Part shown: positions 7,643 to 13,860 of the stretch, piece after piece
How positions within the stretch are numbered: position 1 is the stretch's first letter
Layout: each line of letters opens with the position of its first letter
Source: Lachnospiraceae bacterium UBA1748
GTDB taxonomy: Bacteria > Bacillota > Clostridia > Lachnospirales > Lachnospiraceae
DNA length: 13,860 nt
Direction of reading: 5' to 3'
Assembly: GCA_002314855.1 (NCBI GenBank)
Contig: DCHQ01000047.1
Span: 1 to 13,860 of the forward strand
Notes under the pieces: generated by a model
Seen by the model: the letters and a program-made list of their open reading frames with translations, nothing else
Told to the model about the DNA's origin: nothing
Databases searched by the model: none
Translations under genes and position numbers: made by a program

Positions 7643-7649
7643 TTTTTTC
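7643..7649 (+). other. Frame-change site 1, slippery-type heptamer
   Basis: T TTT TTC occurs in the 7590 frame (codons ATT TTT TTC). A -1 slip here joins VIFF to LVFYIGSVYWL and restores a continuous first membrane segment. The T7 run covers 7642-7648. A lost T would have the same effect. Confidence 0.5.
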
Positions 7650-7974
7650 TTGTTTTTTATATAGGATCAGTATATTGGTTACGTAATAATTGGGATATAG
7701 ATAGTATTGATTTTTCAACAATTATTTTTCAATTGAAGTCGCCATTAAAAGGTACTAGTTATAAATTAATATGGAATTATCTTTTTAATACATTTTTAAT
7801 AGTAGTATTATTATTTGTTATCATTTATTTATTGGATTTTTTAATAAGGAAGTTTGTATTATGGGGCGAACATTCTTCGTTGGATTTACATCCGTTTTAT
7901 AATCGTGTTATATACATTGACATTAATGGAGTAGAATATATATTTCACTATGTTTATATTGTATTTGTGCTTTC

Positions 7975-7981
7975 TTTTTTA
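7975..7981 (+). other. Frame-change site 2, slippery-type heptamer
   Basis: T TTT TTA occurs in the second frame (codons TCT TTT TTA). A -1 slip here leads into FFAYIDSYK and then EKYYVDPTKV, the family-typical lead-in to the catalytic domain. Loss of one T from the T6 run would give the same shift. Confidence 0.5.
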
Positions 7982-9172
7982 ATGTACAGGTCTTATATTT
8001 CATTGGTAGAGTTGAATTTTTTGCATATATAGATAGTTATAAAAATAGATCTTCAATATATGAGAAATATTATGTGGATCCCACAAAGGTTAATATACAT
8101 TTTCCAGACAATAAAAGAAATCTTATATATATATATATGGAATCAATGGAAACGACTTATGCAGATACTAATTCGGGGGGTGGGAAAAATATTAATTATA
8201 TTCCAAACTTGACTGATTTAGCAAATCAAAATATTAATTTTTCTAATAATGAAAATATGGGAGGACTCTATTGTAGTTACGGATCAGGATGGACGATAGC
8301 AGCTTTACTGGCTTCTACTAGTGGTGTTTCTTATAAATTACCTGGATATGATAATGATGGTGATAAATATGAGCATTTTCTACCTAATGTTATTAATCTT
8401 GGTGATATTTTATATGACAATGGGTATAAAAACTATTTTTTATGTGGTTCCGAAGCATCATTCGCTGGTCGTGATACATTATTCAAAGAACATGGTAATT
8501 ATGAAATTCATGATTATGATTATGCTGTAGCAAATGGATATATTAATGAGAAGTATTATGTTTTTTGGGGATATGAAGATAGGTTTTTATATGATATCGC
8601 AAAAAGAGAACTTAGTCAAATAGCTGATGAGGGGATACCATTTAATTACACATTGTTTACAGTAGATACTCATAACAATAATGGCTACGTTTGTGAATTA
8701 TGTGGGGATGACTATGAGGAACAATTTTCTAATGTTATTTCTTGTTCTGATGCACAAGTGGCTAGTTTTATTTTATGGATTCAACAACAAAGTTGGTATG
8801 AGAACACAACAATCATAATAGTTGGGGATCATAATTCATTAACATCTGGTTATTGGGATGATATTGGTGATTATGAAAGAAGAATATATAATTGTTTTAT
8901 TAACGTTTCAAATAATTTAGATGTTTCTAATACTAAAAAAAGAGAAGTATCGTCGATGGATCTATTTCCCACAGCATTATCAGCTATAGGTGCAATAATT
9001 GAAGGCGAGCGTTTGGGACTTGGTACTAATGCTTTTTCAGATGAACCAACATTAGTGGAGATGCTCGATAAGAGTTATGTGGATCATGAATTGTCACTTT
9101 TTTCTCAATACTACATAGATTGTTTTCTATGAAATTTGAAATGGGAAATCTGTATTGGTATTTTACTTTCTG

Positions 9173-9201
9173 TTGCATTTTATTTTTTTTTAATGTATAG
9201 T
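9173..9201 (+). promoter_or_regulatory. Candidate sigma-A promoter for topA
   Basis: TTGCAT (9173-9178), a 17-nt spacer and TATAGT (9196-9201) fit the housekeeping consensus well. The spacer contains a T9 run (9183-9191). The predicted leader of about 50 nt contains a 6-bp hairpin, ATGGAA (9218-9223) with TTCCAT (9228-9233), just before the ribosome binding site AAGGGG (9241-9246). No terminator is visible between the synthase gene and this promoter. Confidence 0.55.
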
Positions 9202-9258
9202 AATGGCGTTGTATTATATGGAAGGTATTCCATGAATTATAAGGGGAAATTTTATTAA

Positions 9259-11304
9259 ATGGCAAAGTATTTAGTTATCGTTGAGTCGCCTGCCAAGGTA
9301 AAGACGATTAAAAAATTTTTAGGTAGTAATTATGAAGTAATGGCCAGCTATGGTCATGTTAGAGACCTTCCAAAGTCTCGTCTTGGATTTAGTCCGGACA
9401 GTGATTATGAGCCACAGTACATTACAATCAGAGGTAAAGGTGACGTATTAGCTGCACTTCGTAAAGAAGTGAAGAAGGCTGAGAAAATATATCTTGCAAC
9501 TGACCCTGACCGTGAGGGAGAGGCTATCAGTTGGCATTTATTAGAGGCTCTTAATAAGGGTGATAAGAAATTCTATCGTATTACCTTCAATGAGATTACT
9601 AAGAATGCTGTTAAAGAATCACTTAAAAATGCTCGTGATATTAACATGGATCTTGTTAATGCTCAGCAGGCTCGTCGTATGCTCGACAGAATGGTTGGTT
9701 ATAGAATATCACCACTTCTTTGGGCTAAGATTAAGCGTGGACTTTCAGCGGGTCGTGTTCAGTCAGTAGCTCTTCGTATCATTTGTGATAGAGAAGAAGA
9801 GATTGCAGCATTTATTCCAAGTGAGTATTGGTCAGTTGAGGCTAAGCTTGGTATTAAGGGCAGCAAGAAATCATTTGTTGCTTCTTATTATAGTGATTCT
9901 AGTGGCAATAAAGAGATTAAGTCAGCTAAGGAAGCTGATGCAATAGAGAAGAGTCTTAAGTCAGCAAAATATACTATCAAGGATATTAAGACTGGCGAGC
10001 GTACTAGAAAGGCGCCACTGCCATTTACAACCTCTACACTTCAGCAGGAAGCAAGTAAGGTTCTTAATATGGCCACTCAGAAAACAATGAGTGTTGCACA
10101 GCAGCTTTATGAAGATGGTCGTATTACTTATCTTCGTACTGATTCTACTCGTATATCTGATGAAGCGGTTGCTATGGCCAAGGATTATATTTCTGAAGTT
10201 TATGGCGCAGAATATGCAACTGAAGTAACTAGAGAGAATAACAAAGAGAAGAAGATTCAGGATGCTCATGAAGCAATCAGACCTACTGATATTTCCAAGA
10301 CTCCAGAATCCCTTAAGAATACTCTTCCACGTGATCAGTATAGACTGTATCAGTTAATATGGAAGAGATTCACAGCTAGCCGTATGAATAATGCTGTGTA
10401 CGATACTATGTCAGTTAAGCTTTCGGCAGCTGATTATATATTTACTACAAGTGCATCAAGCATTAGGTTTGATGGATTTCTTAAGGTTTATTCAGATGGT
10501 GAGGATGACAAGGATAGTAATGCTTTTATATTAAAGACACTTAATAAGGATAGTGAGATTATCTTCGAGAGTCTTGATAAGAAGCAGCACTTTACTCAGC
10601 CACCAGCTCACTATACAGAAGCCAGCCTGGTACGAGCTCTTGAAGAGCTTGGAATAGGTAGACCAAGTACATATGCACCAACTATTTCTACTATTTTAGG
10701 CAGACGTTATATATTAAAGGAAAATAGAAATCTATTCGTCTCTGATCTTGGTGAAGTGGTTAATAATATGATGAAGAATTCATTCCCATCAATTGTTGAT
10801 GTTAACTTTACTGCTACTTTCGAGTCACTTCTTGATAGTGTTGAAGTAGGTGACGTTGATTGGAAGATGGTTGTATCCAACTTCTATCCTGATCTTGATG
10901 AGGCTGTTAATGTAGCGGAAAAGGAACTTGAGCATATTGAAATCAAGGATGAAGTTACTGATGTAATATGTGATGAATGTGGTCGTAATATGGTTATTAA
11001 GTACGGGCCTCACGGTAAGTTCCTTGCTTGTCCTGGATTCCCAGAGTGTAGAAATACCAAGCCTTTCCTTGAGAAGATAGGAGTTAAGTGTCCAGACTGT
11101 GGTAAGGATTTAATAGTTCGTAAGACACAAAAGGGACGTCGTTATTATGGTTGCGAGGGCTATCCAGAATGCGAATTTATGAGCTGGAATATGCCTGTCG
11201 ATAAGAAATGTCCTAAGTGTGGTAAAATAATGGTACGTAAGGGCAATAATCTTGCATGTATTGATCAGGAGTGTGGAACTATCATTCCTAGTGAAGAGGA
11301 ATAA
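9259..11304 (+). CDS. topA: DNA topoisomerase I (type IA)
   Basis: The predicted protein has 681 residues, normal for a Firmicutes TopA. It relaxes negative supercoils by cutting one strand and forming a 5'-phosphotyrosine link. The N-terminal Toprim domain starts MAKYLVIVESPAK with catalytic Glu9 and has the metal-binding Asp82 and Asp84 in ATDPDREGEA. The active-site Tyr is residue 291 in GRITYLRTDSTRIS. The C-terminus, from about residue 570, has three Cys4 zinc-ribbon-like units: CDECG with CPGFPEC, CPDCG with CEGYPEC, and CPKCG with CIDQEC. AAGGGG lies 12 nt upstream, rather far. ilvA follows 32 nt downstream with no terminator, so the two are probably co-transcribed. Codon use is CTT-rich, unlike the AT-rich synthase gene upstream. 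Confidence 0.98.
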   Translation: MAKYLVIVESPAKVKTIKKFLGSNYEVMASYGHVRDLPKSRLGFSPDSDYEPQYITIRGKGDVLAALRKEVKKAEKIYLATDPDREGEAISWHLLEALNKGDKKFYRITFNEITKNAVKESLKNARDINMDLVNAQQARRMLDRMVGYRISPLLWAKIKRGLSAGRVQSVALRIICDREEEIAAFIPSEYWSVEAKLGIKGSKKSFVASYYSDSSGNKEIKSAKEADAIEKSLKSAKYTIKDIKTGERTRKAPLPFTTSTLQQEASKVLNMATQKTMSVAQQLYEDGRITYLRTDSTRISDEAVAMAKDYISEVYGAEYATEVTRENNKEKKIQDAHEAIRPTDISKTPESLKNTLPRDQYRLYQLIWKRFTASRMNNAVYDTMSVKLSAADYIFTTSASSIRFDGFLKVYSDGEDDKDSNAFILKTLNKDSEIIFESLDKKQHFTQPPAHYTEASLVRALEELGIGRPSTYAPTISTILGRRYILKENRNLFVSDLGEVVNNMMKNSFPSIVDVNFTATFESLLDSVEVGDVDWKMVVSNFYPDLDEAVNVAEKELEHIEIKDEVTDVICDECGRNMVIKYGPHGKFLACPGFPECRNTKPFLEKIGVKCPDCGKDLIVRKTQKGRRYYGCEGYPECEFMSWNMPVDKKCPKCGKIMVRKGNNLACIDQECGTIIPSEEE

Positions 11305-11336
11305 GAGTTTCTTCTATATTATATAGGTGATAAGTT

Positions 11337-12560
11337 ATGGAAGATAAGATGTTAACATTAGAGAAATTTGAAGAGGCGTCAGAAGTAGTAAAAAAAGTAA
11401 CGCTTGAGACGAAGCTTATTTATAGTGATTATCTGAGCAATCAGACAGGTAACAAGGTATATCTTAAGCCTGAGAATATGCAGTTCACTGGAGCATATAA
11501 GCTTAGGGGAGCATATTATAAGTCTAGTACACTTAGCGAAGAAGAGAGAAGTCGTGGCGTTATTACAGCATCAGCAGGTAATCATGCTCAGGGTGTTGCT
11601 TATGCAGCTAAGTGCTATGGTATGAAGGCAACTATTGTTATGCCTACAACAACACCGCTTATTAAGGTTAATAGAACTAAAAGCTTTGGAGCTGAGGTGG
11701 TTCTTTTCGGTGATGTATATGATGAAGCATGTGCCAAGGCATATGAGCTTGCTGAGGAGCATGGCTATACATTTATTCATCCATTCGATGACCTTGCTGT
11801 TGCAACAGGTCAGGGAACAATAGCAATGGAGATAGTTAAGGAACTTCCATTAGTTGATTACATCCTTGTTCCAATTGGTGGCGGTGGATTAATAACAGGT
11901 GTTTCTACACTTGCTAAGATGCTCAATCCTAAGATTAAGGTAATAGGTGTGGAGCCAGAAGGCGCTGCATGCATGAAAGCATCACTTGAGAATGATAAAG
12001 TAACAACATTAACTGGTGTTAATACTATTGCTGATGGTACAGCAGTTAAGACTCCAGGAAGCATTATATTCCCTTATGTGAAGGAGAATGTTGATGATAT
12101 TATCACAGTGTCTGATGAGGAGCTTATCGTATCATTCCTTGATATGGTAGAGAATCATAAGATGGTTGTTGAGAATTCAGGACTTCTTACTGTAGCAGCT
12201 CTTAAGCATCTTGATGTGAAAGACAAGAAGATTGTATCCATCCTGTCAGGTGGTAATATGGATGTCATCACAATGTCATCTGTAGTGCAGCAGGGACTTA
12301 TATTTAGAGACAGAATATTTACAGTATCAGTTTTACTTCCTGATAAGCCTGGAATGCTTAGTAAGGTATCAAGTGTTATAGCTGAGCAGAATGGTAATGT
12401 TATCAAGCTTGAGCATAATCAGTTTGTATCAACCAATAGAAATGCTGCTGTTGAGCTTCGTATTACACTTGAGGCATTTGGCACAGAGCATAAGCAGAAG
12501 ATACTTGATGCTCTTGAGAAGGAAAAGTTCCTTCCAAAGCTTGTTAGAACTAATTTATAA
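11337..12560 (+). CDS. ilvA: Threonine ammonia-lyase, PLP-dependent, with one C-terminal ACT domain
   Basis: The predicted protein has 407 residues. The enzyme deaminates threonine to 2-oxobutanoate and ammonia, the entry to isoleucine synthesis or to threonine catabolism. The PLP lysine is Lys55 in FTGAYKLRGAYYK. The SAGNHAQGVA segment and the Gly-rich phosphate loop PIGGGGLITG are the usual cofactor contacts of this fold. A single ACT-like domain at about residues 328-400 (VSVLLPDKPGMLSKVSSVI) suggests amino-acid regulation. This medium-length form lacks the paired C-terminal domains of E. coli IlvA and is longer than TdcB, which has none. AGGTGA lies 6 nt before the ATG; a second in-frame ATG at 11349 lacks as good a site. 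It sits behind topA without its own visible promoter, riboswitch or T-box. Whether the role is biosynthetic or catabolic cannot be told here. Confidence 0.95.
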   Translation: MEDKMLTLEKFEEASEVVKKVTLETKLIYSDYLSNQTGNKVYLKPENMQFTGAYKLRGAYYKSSTLSEEERSRGVITASAGNHAQGVAYAAKCYGMKATIVMPTTTPLIKVNRTKSFGAEVVLFGDVYDEACAKAYELAEEHGYTFIHPFDDLAVATGQGTIAMEIVKELPLVDYILVPIGGGGLITGVSTLAKMLNPKIKVIGVEPEGAACMKASLENDKVTTLTGVNTIADGTAVKTPGSIIFPYVKENVDDIITVSDEELIVSFLDMVENHKMVVENSGLLTVAALKHLDVKDKKIVSILSGGNMDVITMSSVVQQGLIFRDRIFTVSVLLPDKPGMLSKVSSVIAEQNGNVIKLEHNQFVSTNRNAAVELRITLEAFGTEHKQKILDALEKEKFLPKLVRTNL

Positions 12561-12581
12561 TAAAAATAATATGAGATGACG

Positions 12582-12612
12582 GGTGTCAAGAAAAAATACT
12601 TGACACCTTTTT
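12582..12612 (+). terminator. Rho-independent terminator after ilvA
   Basis: GGTGTCAAG (12582-12590) pairs perfectly with CTTGACACC (12599-12607) around an A-rich 8-nt loop. TTTTT follows at 12608-12612, then G and five more Ts. Confidence 0.95.
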
Positions 12613-12631
12613 GATTTTTATGTATTATAAT
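12600..12631 (+). promoter_or_regulatory. Candidate promoter for ylxM-ffh overlapping the ilvA terminator
   Basis: A perfect -10 TATAAT (12626-12631) lies downstream of a perfect -35 TTGACA (12600-12605) that forms part of the terminator 3' arm. The 20-nt spacer is longer than the usual 16-18, so the -35 may not be the one used. The -10 alone is convincing. A 5-bp hairpin, GGACT (12635-12639) with AGTCC (12647-12651), lies in the leader. Confidence 0.45.
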
Positions 12632-12672
12632 CAAGGACTTAGAAGTAGTCCAATATTTTAGTGGAGTAAGCC

Positions 12673-13008
12673 ATGGAGAAAATCGTAGAGCAGGGAATAT
12701 TATATGATTTTTATGGCGCACTTCTAACTAACCATCAGCAGAAGATATACGAAGCAGTGGTCTATGATAATATGTCACTTGGTGAAATAGCTGAGGAGGC
12801 AGGAGTGTCAAGACAGGCTGTGCATGATATCATAAAGCGATGTGATAAGATTCTTGGAGAGTATGAAGAAAAGCTTGGACTTATTGACAGGTTCATGGCG
12901 ACCAAGAGTTATTTGGGCGAACTTGAAAGTGAGACTAATAAGCTTGATAGTTCGGCGGAAGTGATTAAGATAAAAGAAATCATTTCCAAACTTCATGATG
13001 TATTATAA
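12673..13008 (+). CDS. ylxM: YlxM family helix-turn-helix protein
   Basis: The predicted protein has 111 residues, the usual size for the YlxM/UPF0122 family. It is a small sigma-70-region-4-like protein found beside ffh in most Firmicutes and thought to act with the signal recognition particle. A helix-turn-helix is visible at about residues 35-56 (MSLGEIAEEAGVSRQAVHDI). The N-terminal LLTNHQQKIYEAVVYDNMS also fits the family pattern. The C-terminus is a charged helix with coiled-coil character. TGGAG lies 6 nt before the ATG. The gene is the first of a unit with ffh, 31 nt upstream of it. In streptococci YlxM has been reported to bind SRP components and influence Ffh GTPase activity; the same role here is an inference from the pairing. 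Confidence 0.93.
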   Translation: MEKIVEQGILYDFYGALLTNHQQKIYEAVVYDNMSLGEIAEEAGVSRQAVHDIIKRCDKILGEYEEKLGLIDRFMATKSYLGELESETNKLDSSAEVIKIKEIISKLHDVL

Positions 13009-13039
13009 ATTCCTTTGAATTTAACTAGGAGACATATCT

Positions 13040-13860
13040 ATGGCATTTGAAAGCCTTAGTGATAAATTACAAAATGTATTTAAAAAGCTTCGTTCCAAGG
13101 GCCGATTAACAGAGGCTGATGTTAAGGAAGCTATGAAGGAAGTTAAGATGGCTCTTCTTGAAGCCGACGTTAACTTCAAGGTTGTAAAGCAGTTCGTACG
13201 TAGTGTTGAAGAGCGTGCAGTTGGTACTGAGGTATTAACAAACCTTAATCCAGGCCAGATGGTTATCAAGATTGTTAATGAAGAGATGACATCTCTTATG
13301 GGATCTGATACTACAGAGCTCACAATGCAGCCAGGCAAGGCTATTACAGTTATTATGATGTGTGGTCTTCAGGGTGCTGGTAAAACAACTACTACAGCCA
13401 AGATTGCTGGCAAGCTTAAGCAGAAGGGCAAGAGACCACTTCTTGTAGCCTGCGATGTATATAGACCAGCAGCTATTGAACAGCTTAAGATTAATGGACA
13501 GAAGCAGGAAGTTGAAGTATTCTCTATGGGTACTGATCATAGTCCTGTTGATATAGCTAAGGCTGCTATTGAGCATGCTGAGAAGAACAATGAGAACGTT
13601 GTAATCCTGGATACAGCTGGTCGTCTTCACATTGATGAAGATATGATGACTGAGCTTATCAAGATTAAAGAGAATGTAGATGTTCATCAGACACTTCTCG
13701 TTGTCGATGCAATGACAGGTCAGGATGCAGTTAATGTAGCCAAGGAATTCGACGATAAAATCGGTGTTACAGGTGTAGTTCTTACTAAGATGGATGGTGA
13801 TACCCGTGGTGGTGCTGCTCTTTCAGTTAAAGCAGTAACAGGCAAGCCAATACTTTATGT
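13040..13860 (+). CDS. ffh: Signal recognition particle GTPase Ffh (3' truncated by window end)
   Basis: The gene starts at ATG 13040 after AGGAGA (13027-13032, 7-nt spacer) and is open to the window end, giving 273 residues. Ffh binds the SRP RNA and the signal sequences of nascent membrane and exported proteins, then docks with FtsY. The N domain (MAFESLSDKLQNVFKKLR and ALLEADVNFKVV) and much of the G domain are present. Visible GTPase motifs are the P-loop GLQGAGKTT at residues 109-117, DVYRPAAIEQL, DTAGR at 191-195 and TKMDGDTRGG at 249-258. The rest of the G domain and the Met-rich M domain lie beyond the window. It is probably co-transcribed with ylxM. Codon use is CTT-rich like topA and ilvA, as expected of an essential, well-expressed gene. 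Confidence 0.98.
   Translation, partial: MAFESLSDKLQNVFKKLRSKGRLTEADVKEAMKEVKMALLEADVNFKVVKQFVRSVEERAVGTEVLTNLNPGQMVIKIVNEEMTSLMGSDTTELTMQPGKAITVIMMCGLQGAGKTTTTAKIAGKLKQKGKRPLLVACDVYRPAAIEQLKINGQKQEVEVFSMGTDHSPVDIAKAAIEHAEKNNENVVILDTAGRLHIDEDMMTELIKIKENVDVHQTLLVVDAMTGQDAVNVAKEFDDKIGVTGVVLTKMDGDTRGGAALSVKAVTGKPILY

Larger units (their letters stand above)
7590..9132 (+). pseudogene. LTA synthase / phosphoglycerol transferase family gene interrupted by two -1 frame changes
   Basis: Three frames join into one protein of about 514 residues. Frame A runs from ATG 7590 (AAAGG at 7577-7581) and hits TAG at 7662. Frame B continues from about 7650 and hits TAG at 8030. Frame C runs from about 7982 to TGA at 9130. 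The joined N-terminus has about three membrane segments and the family-typical segment FQLKSPLKGT. The joined catalytic domain is intact: Glu in YMESMETTY (8140), the nucleophile Thr in GSGWTIAALL (8293), His in VDTHNNNGY (8671) and Asp-His in VGDHNS (8827). These match the LtaS metal and active-site residues. Such enzymes transfer glycerol phosphate from phosphatidylglycerol to cell-surface polymers outside the membrane. Both breaks are at T-runs and go in the same direction. Sequencing error, recent decay, slippage-based switching and programmed frameshifting are all possible. The family is confident; the pseudogene status is not. Confidence 0.75.

Noticed and set aside
7634..8032. Separate membrane protein gene starting at TTG
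   Set aside because: No ribosome binding site precedes it. Its sequence is the middle of the synthase family N-terminal region, and the real start with a matching N-terminus is ATG 7590 in another frame.
8124..8138. TA dinucleotide repeat as a possible slippage switch
   Set aside because: It encodes the conserved LIYIYME strand in frame with no sign of a shift, so it is explained by the protein sequence.
8074..9132. Independent soluble sulfatase-like gene starting at GTG
   Set aside because: The frame is open well upstream with family-typical sequence (AYIDSYK then EKYYVDP), and there is no ribosome binding site near the GTG.
9193..9258. 21-codon ORF ending directly at the topA start
   Set aside because: It has no ribosome binding site, and its start overlaps the predicted -10 element, so it would not be transcribed in full.
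11305..11336. Possible separate promoter or T-box/riboswitch for ilvA
   Set aside because: The gap is only 32 nt and holds just a ribosome binding site.
13235..13687. 150-residue ORF on the minus strand
   Set aside because: It lies inside ffh, whose coding sequence is unmistakable, and has no family resemblance or start signal.

Overview
The window looks like a low-GC Gram-positive chromosome, most likely a clostridial anaerobe of the Lachnospiraceae type. The grounds are AT-rich codon use, strong AGGAGG-type ribosome binding sites, a clostridial-style type IV pilus gene set with a PilM-PilN fusion, and the ylxM-ffh pair. The species cannot be named from the sequence alone. All genes read on the + strand.

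Positions 1-7520 hold the distal part of a type IV pilus / type II secretion-like operon. It contains a 5'-truncated PilM-PilN fusion, a PilO-like protein, and four prepilin-like proteins resembling GspI/PilV, GspK/PilX, GspH/FimT and GspJ/PilW. Gene gaps are very short or overlapping except for one 85-nt gap holding a hairpin, and a clear Rho-independent terminator closes the unit. PilMN and PilO would form the inner assembly platform. The four pseudopilins match the classes of a pilus-tip complex. The major pilin, motor ATPases, platform protein and prepilin peptidase are not in the window and presumably lie upstream.

Positions 7521-9258 hold a membrane-anchored LTA-synthase/phosphoglycerol-transferase family gene. 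It reads as one protein only if two -1 frame changes are allowed, both at runs of T. Its catalytic domain is intact. A 17-codon ORF with a strong ribosome binding site overlaps its start. This is the most unusual part of the window. Pseudogene, homopolymer sequencing error, phase variation and programmed frameshifting are all possible.

Positions 9259-13860 are conserved housekeeping genes: topA (DNA topoisomerase I), ilvA (threonine ammonia-lyase with one ACT domain), a terminator, then ylxM and the 5' part of ffh (signal recognition particle GTPase). These genes, and the first two thirds of pilMN, prefer CTT for leucine. The stretch from about 1190 to 9250 shifts toward TTA/TTG and AT-rich codons. 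I saw no RNA genes, CRISPR arrays, insertion sequences or phage genes.
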